DNA of 37,690 nt from Clostridiales bacterium (GTDB lineage: Bacteria > Bacillota > Clostridia > Lachnospirales > Cellulosilyticaceae): positions 1 through 37,690 of the forward strand of contig DYCF01000038.1 of the NCBI GenBank assembly GCA_019418225.1. Direction: 5' to 3'. This document shows positions 1 to 9,689 of the stretch, in pieces. Made by a program: the position numbers and the translations under genes. Under the pieces are notes generated by a model, which searched no databases, was not told the origin of the DNA, and saw only the letters and a program-made list of their open reading frames with translations. Positions within the stretch are counted from its first letter, which is position 1, and every line of letters starts with the position of its first letter.

Positions 1-50
1 CGGTGGTGTGAGAGGTCGGATAATCAATTAATGGTTATCCTCCTACTCGA
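1..50 (+). ncRNA. Possible 3' end of a structured RNA (partial)
   Basis: The first 50 bases are richer in G and C than the flanks and fold as a short hairpin: GGATAA at 18-23 pairs with TTATCC at 35-40, next to the conserved-looking segments GTGTGAGAGGTCGG and TCCTACTCGA. No reading frame with a ribosome binding site covers it. The segments remind me of the 3' portion of the raiA-type noncoding RNA of Firmicutes, but I recall that motif imperfectly and the 5' part lies outside the window. It could also be unrelated leader sequence. Confidence 0.28.
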
Positions 51-175
51 TTATAAGATTTGTATGTATAGGATGTGGAAGGATAAAGATTGGAGTAGTC
101 TCCAAGGTTATAAGAAGGTATAATAAAAAGCGTTAGAAGATAGCTTAAGCTATAATGAAGAAAAGGAGAATAGAA

Positions 176-586
176 ATGAGTAAAGTAGATGAGGCATTAG
201 CATTATTCAAAGAAGGATTTTCATGCTCACAAGCAGTATTTGCTACTTATGCAAAGGACTTAGGGATGGATTATAAGATGGCACTTAAGGTATCTCAAGG
301 ATTTGGAGGTGGTATGGCTGGAATGCGCGGGGAGTGTGGCGTGGTAACTGGTGCATGCATGGTGATTGGATTATTATATGGACGTACTGAGGCGAGTGAT
401 GGCGCAGCAAGACTTAAAACATTTAGACTTGTAAAAGAATTTTCAGCACGTTTTAAAGAAAGAAATGATAGTACTGTATGTGGTAAGCTCTTAGAAAATA
501 AATCAGGGACACATTATGAAATGTGTAAAGACTTTGTAAAGGATGCTTGTGAGATTTTAGAAGAACTTATTGGAGAAGATTTATAA
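176..586 (+). CDS. C_GCAxxG_C_C family putative redox protein
   Basis: This is a 136-residue cytoplasmic protein of the C_GCAxxG_C_C family (Pfam PF09719), a putative redox-active or metal-binding family of anaerobes with no firmly established reaction. Cysteines are at C17 (FSCSQAVF), C54 and C61 (ECGVVTGAC, the family core), C102, C117 and C125, which matches the expected spread. A glycine-rich GFGGGMAGM stretch precedes the core. An ATG at 155 is in frame, but AAGGAG at 163-168 lies 7 bases before the ATG at 176, so I use 176. It stands alone and is followed by a terminator at 773-818. Family call is firm, role is unknown. Confidence 0.85.
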   Translation: MSKVDEALALFKEGFSCSQAVFATYAKDLGMDYKMALKVSQGFGGGMAGMRGECGVVTGACMVIGLLYGRTEASDGAARLKTFRLVKEFSARFKERNDSTVCGKLLENKSGTHYEMCKDFVKDACEILEELIGEDL

Positions 587-772
587 TATTCAGTACACTT
601 GAAGAGAAGCCTTCGTAAAAAATAAACAGTAACAAATTAGAGACATTGTTATAACGAAAGTCTGTAGGAAGAAATTCACGAAACAAAGTAGATTTTTATA
701 GGTACATAGTGCATTGATAAAGCAAATATTTTTACATTATAATAAGAGAGTAATCAAATCCTATTTTATAAA
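587..772. other. Non-coding gap after the C_GCAxxG gene
   Basis: AT-rich stretch without a supported ORF or convincing RNA structure. It is the 3' untranslated region of the preceding gene up to the hairpin at 773. Confidence 0.5.
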
Positions 773-818
773 AAGGGCCAAGCCACGCGAAAGTGTTGCT
801 TGGCCTTTTGTTTTTTGT
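773..818 (+). terminator. Rho-independent terminator
   Basis: GGCCAAGC and GCTTGGCC form an 8-bp perfect stem extended by A/T pairs on the outside, followed by TTTTGTTTTTT. It separates the C_GCAxxG gene from the beta-glucan phosphorylase genes. Confidence 0.88.
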
Positions 819-935
819 GAAAACAGTAATTATTTCATGAAAAAGCTTAATTTTATAAGGTTACTTTAGAAATTGGGATGATTTATTATTAACATAATAG
901 ATTATAAAATTAATGTTGATAATAAGGAGAATGAG

Positions 936-3869
936 ATGCTAACTAAGGTACTGGCAAGAGATGTATTAAGCACAGCAAAAAATAAAACTAAAGAGTATTT
1001 TAAAGGTTGTTTAAATGAAAAATTAGTATATGATAGTCGATTTACAGATGTAAGCTTAAAGCATGTAATAGCTATGGGTGGTTTTACTTTTCAAGTACCT
1101 GCCATTAAGGAAGTGCTTAAAGATGAAATCGTTAGCAAGTATTTTGAAGGTTTAAATGTGAGAGCATCACATTTATTTAGCATTGATGAAACATGGACTC
1201 ATGTTAAGTACTATACATATGCAGATGAAGTAATCAAAGAGCAAGCTTTAGACCACCAAGTGGTAGAACGTATATTAAATATTTGCAAGGGATATGAAAA
1301 TTGGGCTGGAAGTATCAATGAAAAGGGCGAACATGTAATAGAACTTACAAAACCTATTCCAGGGCCTCACTTTTATACCAATATGCTTTTAGGCAATCGT
1401 ATGAACTTTGACCTAGCACTTCAATCTACGCCTAAAAGTGTGGTGGACCGATTTGGCGCAGGAAGTTTTAGAGCACATGCGGCGGTACAAGTACTTGCTA
1501 CAAGATGGGATATGCTACCAGAAGAAAATGGTTTTCCAGCTAACAGGCAGTTTTATATTGTAGAAGACGGCAAACAAATCTTTTATTCAGCAGATGTATT
1601 AGATGACAATATAGAAAAGGCAATTTGTAAGCATGGACAAAATCATACGGTTATAGAATATAAGACAAAATGTGGTTTAAAAATTGTAAGGACTATTTTC
1701 TTAGTACCACAATATGAAGGGTTACCCATTGCAACGGAGCTGCAACGTATTGCCATTACGAATACAACAGGACATAGGCGAAATATTAAGATTGTTACAA
1801 CAGGTATGTTAGCAACAGCAGTACCAGGTGCTTTAATGGAAGATGTGGTTTATTCAACTGTTATTATGCAATCACAGCTTATAAATGATGAAGAAGGACA
1901 CTTAATGGCATATGTTCCTAAATATTACCCAGTAAATGCAAAGGCAGATGTACGATTTACGACAGTTATGGCATATGAAAAGGGTGTAAAGAAATATGCT
2001 ACAGAAGTCTGCACACAGTACAGTGAATTTATTGGTAGTGGCAGCTTGTATAAACCTCAAGGTGTAAGTAAACTTTCTAATCGCTTAAATACAAAAGGAC
2101 CAGGTTTCTTTGCATTAGGATGCAGCCTAGAAGCAGATGCAGATGAAACGGTTTATGTGGATCATTTTGTAGGGCTTGTATCAACACTAGAAAACAAAGA
2201 AGTACCGGAGGATGTTATAAATCAAGAAATCATGAATTTACACAGTAAGTTTGCTGTACAAGAAATGGCTGAGCGTGCATTAGAAGAACAGCTTGAAAGC
2301 TATAATAAGTATAGTACTTATTTACAAGTAAAAACGAAAAATGTAGATTTTGACCGTTATATTAATAAGAATTTACCATTCCAAGTTTTATATCAAACCT
2401 TCGTTTCGCGTTCATTTGACTTAACACAAAAGGGCTATAGAGAGATTGGATTTAGAGAAATACAAGATATCTTTGTTTCTGAGTATTACCTTATTTCTAT
2501 GGGAGAAAGAGAATATACAAAAGCCTTATTAAGGGAATGGATTGAAAAGGTATTTGAATATGGCTACTGCTATCATAACTTCTTCTGGCAAGGAAAAGAA
2601 GCCGGCAAATGGTCAGATGATGGTTTGTGGTTGGTACAAGCTGTACATCGTTATGTAAGCTATAGTGGTGATGTAGGCTTTTTAAATGAAGAATATACCA
2701 TGCCAGAGACAAATGGTAAAAAACGCAGTGTTTATGAAACTTTAAAAGCAATTGTAAAGTATTCTTCTGAGATTTCAGTAGGTGAACATGCCTTCCCACT
2801 TATTGATTATGCGGATTGGAATGACTGCCTAAAAGTAGATGACGACTTCTTAACAGGAAAGCAAAAAGAAGAAACAGGAGGTCCGTTTAAAGGCTACTCT
2901 GAAAGTGTCATGAATGCTTTCTTATTAAAATTAGCAATGGATGAGATGGAAGAGTTTGCTGTAATGCAAAAGGATGACGCTTATAGCACACACTTAGCTA
3001 AGTTAAATGCGACATTAGCAGAAAACATTCAAAAGTATGCATGGAAGGAAGACTTCTTTGCAAGAGTACTCTTTAATAGATTTGGAGAAGAAATCACCTT
3101 CTTAGGTGGTAAGAATGATGGATTCTCTTCAGACGAGAATATTAATGGGACATACTTCTTAAATTCATTCAGCTGGTCAATTTTATCGAATTCAGCCACT
3201 GAAACTCAAATTGCTACTATGCTAGATCAAATTGAAGCATATCTTAAAACACCATATGGCATTAAGCTTATGAGCCCGACAGATCTTTCAAAAGTAGCAA
3301 CTAAAACAGCAACAGGAGAGTACTTCCCAGGAGATAGGGAGAATGGTGGAATCTTTAAACATGCAACAATGATGGCGACAGCAGCTATGCTCCAAGCTGC
3401 TAAAACAGTAGAAGATAGGACACTTGCGAGCAGGCTTAGAGATATGGCTTACTGGATGGTAGACTTAGTATTACCTTATAAAACATTAGAAAATCCATTT
3501 GAAGTATGTGGGAATCCAAGATGGTGTACACAATACAATAACAGTCAAACCGGTGAGAACATCGGCCCTACATTAAGTGGAACATCAACATGGCTTGCAA
3601 TTACTTTATTTGAGATGTTGGGAATTAAATATGATAAGGAATCACTTATCCTAAATCCACTATTAGATGATAAAGAGGAAAATGTAGCATATACACTTAG
3701 ATACTACAGCTCAGAATATACAATTCGCATTATCAAAGAGACAGGTCTATACCGTATAAAGGATAGTAAATATCAAGTATCTGTAGATGGGATGTTACTG
3801 GAGAAAAATCGTATTAAGTTAACGGATGATGGCAGAAAACATGAAGTTGTATTAACATTTGAGGCATAG
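936..3869 (+). CDS. GH94 cellodextrin phosphorylase
   Basis: 977 residues, close to the length of the Clostridium thermocellum cellodextrin phosphorylase (about 984) that it resembles along its whole length as I recall that sequence. Shared stretches include LQSTPKSVVDRFGAGSFRAH, EENGFPANRQFY and QKGYREIGFREIQDIF. The ADWNDC motif at residues 626-631 holds the GH94 catalytic aspartate. The expected reaction is reversible phosphorolysis of the non-reducing-end beta-1,4 glucosyl unit of cello-oligosaccharides to glucose 1-phosphate, in the cytoplasm; no signal peptide is present. AAGGAGA ends 5 bases before the ATG. It is followed after 27 bases by a second GH94 gene, so they are probably cotranscribed. 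Exact linkage and chain-length preference cannot be read from sequence. Confidence 0.88.
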   Translation: MLTKVLARDVLSTAKNKTKEYFKGCLNEKLVYDSRFTDVSLKHVIAMGGFTFQVPAIKEVLKDEIVSKYFEGLNVRASHLFSIDETWTHVKYYTYADEVIKEQALDHQVVERILNICKGYENWAGSINEKGEHVIELTKPIPGPHFYTNMLLGNRMNFDLALQSTPKSVVDRFGAGSFRAHAAVQVLATRWDMLPEENGFPANRQFYIVEDGKQIFYSADVLDDNIEKAICKHGQNHTVIEYKTKCGLKIVRTIFLVPQYEGLPIATELQRIAITNTTGHRRNIKIVTTGMLATAVPGALMEDVVYSTVIMQSQLINDEEGHLMAYVPKYYPVNAKADVRFTTVMAYEKGVKKYATEVCTQYSEFIGSGSLYKPQGVSKLSNRLNTKGPGFFALGCSLEADADETVYVDHFVGLVSTLENKEVPEDVINQEIMNLHSKFAVQEMAERALEEQLESYNKYSTYLQVKTKNVDFDRYINKNLPFQVLYQTFVSRSFDLTQKGYREIGFREIQDIFVSEYYLISMGEREYTKALLREWIEKVFEYGYCYHNFFWQGKEAGKWSDDGLWLVQAVHRYVSYSGDVGFLNEEYTMPETNGKKRSVYETLKAIVKYSSEISVGEHAFPLIDYADWNDCLKVDDDFLTGKQKEETGGPFKGYSESVMNAFLLKLAMDEMEEFAVMQKDDAYSTHLAKLNATLAENIQKYAWKEDFFARVLFNRFGEEITFLGGKNDGFSSDENINGTYFLNSFSWSILSNSATETQIATMLDQIEAYLKTPYGIKLMSPTDLSKVATKTATGEYFPGDRENGGIFKHATMMATAAMLQAAKTVEDRTLASRLRDMAYWMVDLVLPYKTLENPFEVCGNPRWCTQYNNSQTGENIGPTLSGTSTWLAITLFEMLGIKYDKESLILNPLLDDKEENVAYTLRYYSSEYTIRIIKETGLYRIKDSKYQVSVDGMLLEKNRIKLTDDGRKHEVVLTFEA

Positions 3870-3896
3870 AAGACCATAAGTAAAGGGGTTATTTAC

Positions 3897-6605
3897 ATGA
3901 CAAAAGGTTACACATTTGTAGATCATAAAGGCACATTTAAGATGATGCATCCAGAGAAAAATAGTTATGCGTATTTTCCAATTGCAAATGAAGCAGGGGT
4001 AATGTCTTGTGTGACACCTAGTTTAGATGGGGACTGTAAAATGGGACAAGATACATTTTTACTAGAACCTGTAAGCAGTGAAAACCTCCATAATAATAAA
4101 TCATCTAGAAATTTCTGGGTATATATTGAAGGGATGGGTGCATGGTCAGCTACAGGTGTATCGGCATTGCAGCAAGCACAATTATTTACTAGTGAAAAAG
4201 AAGATACAAGTCTAGAGGCTGGTGTTATGTGGCATAGGTTAAAAAGGAGGTCAGATAAAGTAGGATTAGAGGCACAAATTACTTCTTTTGTGCCAAGTAC
4301 AGAAGATACAGTAGAACTTATGAAAGTAACGCTTACAAATATAGGTAGCGCGTCATTAAATTTAAGGCCTACAGCAGCTATTCCGCTATATGGACGCTCA
4401 GCAACCAACTTGCGAGACCATAGACATGTGACATCATTGCTACATCGCATAAAAACTACAGCATATAGCGTCCTGGTAAATCCTACTTTAACCTTTGATG
4501 AGAGAGGGCACAAAGTTAATACTGTAGTATATGGGGTAGCAGGTGCTTCAGCCGTAGGAAAAGCGCCAGAAGGCTTCTTCCCTATCGTAGAAGATTATAT
4601 TGGAGAAGGTGGTTCTTTTGAAGTTCCAGCCGCCATTATATATAATGAAATGCCACAAGTTATGGCAAATGCCTCATTAGAAGGTTATGAAGCAATGGGC
4701 GGATTATCTTTTGAGAAGGTGACATTAAAGCCACAAGAAAGAGTATCTTATATTATCGCCATGGGATTTGGAAAAAGTGAGGCGGACTTTGATAAGATGG
4801 TAGCGGCATACTTAAATGAAAAAGCCTTTGATAGAGCATTAGATGAAACTAAAAGGTATTGGGAACAAAAAATCAATATTTCATATCACACAAAGGATCA
4901 ACAGTTTGATAACTGGATGTACTGGGTAAACTTTCAGCCTATGTTAAGAAGAATTTATGGATGTTCTTTCTTACCGCATCATGATTATGGCAAAGGCGGA
5001 CGTGGATGGCGTGACTTATGGCAAGATTGTATTGCGCTATTGGCAATGGACCCTAGTGGAGTACGTAAGATGCTCATAGATAATTTTGCAGGTGTACGTT
5101 TTGATGGTACCAATGCTACAATTATAGGCAGTAAACAGGGTGAATTTATAGCAGATAGAAATAACATTACACGTGTATGGATGGATCATGGGGCATGGCC
5201 ATTTTTAACGACAAATCTTTATATTCAGCAAAGCGGTGATCTTGAGTTTCTCTTAGAAAAACAAACTTATTTTAAAGACTTACAAATAAAGAGAGGGACA
5301 GCTAAAGATGAGTTGTGGTCAGTAAGTGAGGGCAGTGAACTGCTTACAGAAAATGAAACACACTATGAGGGGACAATACTTGAGCACTTACTGGTGCAGC
5401 ATTTAACAGCCTTCTATGATGTAGGGGAACATAATAACTTTAAACTCCATGGTGCAGATTGGAATGATGCATTAGACATGGCAGATGAAAAAGGTGAAAG
5501 TGTAGCCTTTACAGCACTTTATGCAGGGAATATGAAGGCTATAGCACAGCTACTAAATGCGTTAAAGGTACGCTGTCATGTTAAGTCTGTAAAGATTGCA
5601 AAAGAGCTGCAAATGCTTATAGAGGAAACGCCAGATATTTATGAAAATGTGCGTGCTAAAAATAAGCTCTTAAGTGAATACTGCAAACAAGTGGCACATA
5701 ACATAAGTGGTATTAAAGTAGCAGTAGATATTGAGATGCTTATGCAAAACCTTAACGCAAAGGCAGATTGGCTCTATCAGCATATAAGAAACGAAGAGTG
5801 GATTACAAATACACACGGTTATAGTTGGTATAATGGCTATTATGATAATCATGGCATGCGTGTAGAAGGAGACCATGAAAAAGGAACACGTATGATGCTT
5901 ACAAGCCAAGTATTTACGATTATGAATAGTATTGCAACTAAGGAGCAGGTCGCAGAAATCGTTAAGGCAGCAGATCATTATTTATATGATCAATCAGTGG
6001 GTGGCTATAAGTTAAATACAGATTTTAAAGAGATAAAAACAGATTTAGGCAGAATGTTTGGTTTTGCTTATGGTACTAAAGAAAATGGCGCGGTATTTTC
6101 TCATATGGCAGTTATGTATGCCAATGCACTTTATGAAAGAGGCTTTGTGAAAGAAGGATTTAAAGTTATAGATACTCTTTATAAGCATTGCATTGATTTT
6201 GAAAGGAGTAAGATATATCCTGGTATTCCTGAATATATTAATGGTCATGGAAGAGGACTATATCATTATTTAACAGGTGCAGCAAGTTGGCTCATGCATA
6301 CAGTAGTGACACAGATGTTTGGGGTCAAAGGTGAAATAGGTGATTTAGTATTACAGCCTAAATTGCTTCTTGAACAATTTGACAAACAACATAAAGCAAG
6401 TATAAGCCTAAATTATGCAGGAAAAGAACTTGAGGTGGAATACATAAACAATAATCAAAAACAATATGGCTTATATAAAATACAAGACGTGTCTATTAAT
6501 GAGGAAGCATATGAATTTAAAGATAGTAAGATAGCAATTAGTAGAAAAAAATTAGAAGAACTAGCAACAGATAAGAAACATAAAATAAAAGTCATTTTAA
6601 ATTAA
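3897..6605 (+). CDS. GH94 phosphorylase, laminaribiose-phosphorylase type
   Basis: 902 residues, no signal peptide, thus cytoplasmic. The N-terminal part carries YGRSATNLRDHRHVTSLLHR and the segment PTLTFDERGHKVN, then EGFFPIVEDYIGEGGSFE, which I associate with laminaribiose phosphorylases (Paenibacillus and Acholeplasma enzymes, about 900 residues). It is longer than cellobiose phosphorylases (about 810). ADWNDALDMA at residues 520-529 holds the GH94 catalytic aspartate. Expected reaction: laminaribiose plus phosphate to glucose 1-phosphate plus glucose. Neighbours support a beta-1,3-bond substrate: a lichenase lies in the same locus and a cellodextrin phosphorylase directly upstream. Cellobionate or another disaccharide cannot be excluded. 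The ATG is preceded by AAAGGGG about 10 bases upstream, and a terminator follows at 6616. Confidence 0.75.
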   Translation: MTKGYTFVDHKGTFKMMHPEKNSYAYFPIANEAGVMSCVTPSLDGDCKMGQDTFLLEPVSSENLHNNKSSRNFWVYIEGMGAWSATGVSALQQAQLFTSEKEDTSLEAGVMWHRLKRRSDKVGLEAQITSFVPSTEDTVELMKVTLTNIGSASLNLRPTAAIPLYGRSATNLRDHRHVTSLLHRIKTTAYSVLVNPTLTFDERGHKVNTVVYGVAGASAVGKAPEGFFPIVEDYIGEGGSFEVPAAIIYNEMPQVMANASLEGYEAMGGLSFEKVTLKPQERVSYIIAMGFGKSEADFDKMVAAYLNEKAFDRALDETKRYWEQKINISYHTKDQQFDNWMYWVNFQPMLRRIYGCSFLPHHDYGKGGRGWRDLWQDCIALLAMDPSGVRKMLIDNFAGVRFDGTNATIIGSKQGEFIADRNNITRVWMDHGAWPFLTTNLYIQQSGDLEFLLEKQTYFKDLQIKRGTAKDELWSVSEGSELLTENETHYEGTILEHLLVQHLTAFYDVGEHNNFKLHGADWNDALDMADEKGESVAFTALYAGNMKAIAQLLNALKVRCHVKSVKIAKELQMLIEETPDIYENVRAKNKLLSEYCKQVAHNISGIKVAVDIEMLMQNLNAKADWLYQHIRNEEWITNTHGYSWYNGYYDNHGMRVEGDHEKGTRMMLTSQVFTIMNSIATKEQVAEIVKAADHYLYDQSVGGYKLNTDFKEIKTDLGRMFGFAYGTKENGAVFSHMAVMYANALYERGFVKEGFKVIDTLYKHCIDFERSKIYPGIPEYINGHGRGLYHYLTGAASWLMHTVVTQMFGVKGEIGDLVLQPKLLLEQFDKQHKASISLNYAGKELEVEYINNNQKQYGLYKIQDVSINEEAYEFKDSKIAISRKKLEELATDKKHKIKVILN

Positions 6606-6615
6606 ATTTATAAAT

Positions 6616-6649
6616 TAAAAGGGTTGAATTACAAATTCAACTCTTTTTG
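6616..6649 (+). terminator. Rho-independent terminator after GH94 pair
   Basis: GTTGAATT at 6623-6630 pairs with AATTCAAC at 6634-6641 over a 3-base loop, with A-rich bases before and CTCTTTTT after. It ends the phosphorylase operon and separates it from the two-component genes. Confidence 0.75.
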
Positions 6650-6736
6650 CTATAGAACTATAAAATAATTATATAAAATAGTATAATAGTTAAAAGGTTT
6701 TAAGTATTTTAAAGCATGAAGATAGGGTGTGGAGAT

Positions 6737-7831
6737 ATGTTTAAAGTGCAGCTAGTAGATGATGAACCTATTGTAAGAAAAGGTCTTAAGAAATTGATTC
6801 CCTGGGAAGAGATGGGGTTTCAAGTTATTTGTGAAGCAGAAAGCGGTGAAGAAGCATTACAGCAGCTTAAGGAACAACGCATAGATTTAAGCATTACAGA
6901 TATTGAAATGCCAATGATGAATGGAATGGAATTTATGGCTAAGGCGCGAGAAATGGAATACAGGGGGGAAATAGTTGTATTAACAGCCTATGGTGAGTTT
7001 GAATATGCCAAAGGTGCGATTAAATATGGCGTGGTTGATTATATTTTAAAGCCGTTAGAGGAAAATAAAATAATAGAAGTGTTAGGCAATGTAAGAGAAA
7101 AGTTATTGTTAAAGCGTCAAAATGAAGACATGTATAAATTACTAAAAGGCAGAGAAGGAAAGGAACGTCAGTTTTCTAGAGAAAAGGATAAACAATTAAT
7201 AAAGTATATGATTCAAAGTGATCAAAGGACATTTGAGGTACTAGAAAGTATTGTGGAAGAAGAAAAAGCTTATGGGAACATGGAAGTTGCTAGTATGTGT
7301 GTAAGGTTTTCATATATTTTAGAGGAAATTGTTTCGAGAATACAAGAGAAATATACATACCTCGGCAAGTTAGAAAACATAGAGAGTTATTTGCAATATG
7401 GGCAAAATGAAATAAAAGAACAAGAGGTGCTGATAGAACGCTTTAGTCAGAAAATCATAAGTTTATACAACATTTTTAAAGACAGTAAAGTAATGTATAA
7501 GGATAATGTGGTAATGCAGGCGTGTCAATATGTGATAGAGCATGTTGATGAAGAAATTAATTTAGCTATTATCAGTGAGAAATTAGCTATCAGCAAAAAT
7601 TATTTTTGCACACTATTTAAGCAAGAAACAGGAGAAAACTTCTTAAACTTTGTAACAGAAATGAAAATGCGACGTGCTAAATTTTTACTGAAAGAAAAGA
7701 ATCTAAAGGTGTATGAGGTCTGTGAGCTCATTGGTTATAATGATACCACGTATTTTACAAGGTTATTTAAAAAATATACACAGATGACACCTAATGAATA
7801 TAAGAAAGCAGCGTACGAGCAATATGAATAG
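6737..7831 (+). CDS. YesN-like response regulator (receiver + AraC DNA-binding)
   Basis: Cytoplasmic transcription factor of 364 residues. Receiver domain residues 1-120: acidic pair in LVDDEP (D8, D9), phosphoacceptor D55 in SITDIEMP, the conserved Thr in VLTAYGEFEYAKGAI and Lys in DYILKP. A central linker is followed by an AraC-type double helix-turn-helix from about residue 255 (LAIISEKLAISKNYFCTLFK and VYEVCELIGYNDTTYFTRLF). An in-frame ATG at 6716 has no ribosome binding site; the ATG at 6737 is preceded by AGGGTG and gives the usual MFKVQLVDDE start, so I chose it. Its 3' end overlaps the kinase gene. By position it should switch on the sugar transporter and enzyme genes around it. Confidence 0.9.
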   Translation: MFKVQLVDDEPIVRKGLKKLIPWEEMGFQVICEAESGEEALQQLKEQRIDLSITDIEMPMMNGMEFMAKAREMEYRGEIVVLTAYGEFEYAKGAIKYGVVDYILKPLEENKIIEVLGNVREKLLLKRQNEDMYKLLKGREGKERQFSREKDKQLIKYMIQSDQRTFEVLESIVEEEKAYGNMEVASMCVRFSYILEEIVSRIQEKYTYLGKLENIESYLQYGQNEIKEQEVLIERFSQKIISLYNIFKDSKVMYKDNVVMQACQYVIEHVDEEINLAIISEKLAISKNYFCTLFKQETGENFLNFVTEMKMRRAKFLLKEKNLKVYEVCELIGYNDTTYFTRLFKKYTQMTPNEYKKAAYEQYE

Positions 7832-9560
7832 GCACATAAGGGAAAAGCGTGTACATAGTATTAGCTGGGTGCTGATGAGAAGTTATTTCATAACAATGAG
7901 CATTTCTCTTACATTAGGCGTATTTTTGTTTTATTTTGTGTTGCAAAAGGAAGTAAGTTATAAATTTCAAGTGGGAGATGCACAAGCTTTAAATACATTT
8001 TCATATTTCTTGTCTAGGAAAATGAGTGAAAGTGAACGTATCTCATATAATCTAGCCATTGATGACAGGTTGCAGAATATATTAAGATATGGCGGTGAAA
8101 AAGTTGCAAATGGTATCAGTGAACTTTTAAAGGAAAATATTATACAATGGCCAGATGTAAAATCTATTCATATTATAGATGCAAATGGAAAGGTTTTTTC
8201 GGAGTATCAAGAACCTACCTATACAAAAGATGATGCTTTGTTTATTTCACAATTTGACTTAAATAAGGTAGAGAGCAGAAAAGGCGGAACTTATTGGGGA
8301 ATAGGAAAAAATGTATTGGAAGGAAAGAGTCAGCTCACCTTTTATATGGCAAGACTTATTAATTCGAAAGAAGATATGAAGCCTCTAGGCTATATAGTAG
8401 TCTATTTAGAACCTACAGGTATAGAGCAGGGGTGTAATCAGATTTTAAGAAATATCAGCTTAGATGTAATGATTAGGGATGAAGTAGGGAATGTGGTTTG
8501 TATGCCTAACAATAATAGGCTGCAACGTTTAAGAGATGAGATTATATGGGAAGAAAAACAATATTACGCAGTAAAAGAAGAACATAAGAACTATCATTAT
8601 ATTGTACAGCCAATAGATATTTTAGACGGATATATTGTAGGGATGAATCATGAGGCACAGTCCAATAATAATATCAGTATCATTTTGATTTTTGCAGTTA
8701 TGAGCAACATTATATTTATCATTATGGCTTCTTTAATTATTAAGAGGAAGGTTGTTTCACCACTCAAATACATAGCAACTAAAGCCAGAGTAATAGGAAA
8801 AGAGAAAAAACTTGATGTTAAGTTTACCATAGAAGATGGTTACTCAGAGGTTTACGATATTATTTATGCCTTAGATGAAATGATGGAGCAAATTAATGAA
8901 TTGGTGATAGATGTTGCACAAAGAGAAAAACTTCAAAAACGCTTAGAGCTTTCGATTATTAATCATCAGGTAAAACCTCATTTTTTATATAATACGTTAA
9001 ATACGGCAAGTATATTGGTAGCCATAGAAGAACAGGACGCTGCCATTGAGCTGATAAAAACGTTAGCGAAGTATTATAGAGCTTGTTTGAGCAGTGGTGA
9101 AGACTGTATTACAATTGCTGAGGAATTAGAAATTGTAAAAGAGTATATTAAAATTGCTATTATTCGTAAGCCTAATAGTGTAGTGATTAATTATGATATA
9201 GATGAGGCAACCTTGAAATTTAAAATTCCTAAGATTACGATTCAATCACTTGTAGAAAATAGTATTAAATATGGTGTAAAAAAAGTAGGCGTGCCTGTAC
9301 AAATCAGTATTACAACACGTTTTAATCAAGATGAAAACAAGATGATGATTATAGTAGAAGATGATGGGAATGGCATATCTAAAGAAGTTATTCAAAAGGT
9401 CCTTCAGGGAGAAAAATTAGATGTTAAATCAGGTTTTGGTCTTAAGGCGATGATTGCAAGGTTGTTGTTATACTATGACGTTAAAAGTACAAAAGAAGTC
9501 ATAAAAATTGATTCAAAGTGTGGAGAATATACAAAGATAATATTAATGATTCCAATTTGA
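7824..9560 (+). CDS. YesM-like sensor histidine kinase
   Basis: Membrane sensor of about 578 residues. A transmembrane segment lies near residues 15-40 and a second near 281-303, enclosing an extracellular sensing region of about 240 residues. A HAMP-like linker (KRKVVSPL onward), a His_kinase domain (Pfam PF06580) with phosphoacceptor H386 in KPHFLYNTLN, and an ATPase domain with VENSIKYG and DDGNGI follow. The start is uncertain: ATG 7824 overlaps the regulator's stop by 8 bases and suggests coupled translation; ATG 7794 is also in frame and neither has a clear ribosome binding site. YesM-type kinases usually sense extracellular oligosaccharides, often through a binding protein, which fits the adjacent transporter. 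Confidence 0.88.
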   Translation: MNRHIREKRVHSISWVLMRSYFITMSISLTLGVFLFYFVLQKEVSYKFQVGDAQALNTFSYFLSRKMSESERISYNLAIDDRLQNILRYGGEKVANGISELLKENIIQWPDVKSIHIIDANGKVFSEYQEPTYTKDDALFISQFDLNKVESRKGGTYWGIGKNVLEGKSQLTFYMARLINSKEDMKPLGYIVVYLEPTGIEQGCNQILRNISLDVMIRDEVGNVVCMPNNNRLQRLRDEIIWEEKQYYAVKEEHKNYHYIVQPIDILDGYIVGMNHEAQSNNNISIILIFAVMSNIIFIIMASLIIKRKVVSPLKYIATKARVIGKEKKLDVKFTIEDGYSEVYDIIYALDEMMEQINELVIDVAQREKLQKRLELSIINHQVKPHFLYNTLNTASILVAIEEQDAAIELIKTLAKYYRACLSSGEDCITIAEELEIVKEYIKIAIIRKPNSVVINYDIDEATLKFKIPKITIQSLVENSIKYGVKKVGVPVQISITTRFNQDENKMMIIVEDDGNGISKEVIQKVLQGEKLDVKSGFGLKAMIARLLLYYDVKSTKEVIKIDSKCGEYTKIILMIPI

Positions 9561-9627
9561 TTGTATAAAGTGATTAAAAAAGTGTTAAAAGATTAATTTT
9601 TTTATGTATTATCGTAATTTTGTTAAG

Positions 9628-9656
9628 TTAAAAATATGTAATTAAAATACTATAAT
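9628..9656 (+). promoter_or_regulatory. Candidate promoter of the sugar ABC operon
   Basis: TATAAT at 9651-9656 with a weak TTAAAA at 9628-9633, 17 bases apart. A good -10 with a poor -35 fits a promoter that needs an activator, here probably the upstream AraC-type response regulator. Read by eye only. Confidence 0.45.
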
Positions 9657-9689
9657 TTACTTATCAAATACATAAAAAGGGTGAGATAA

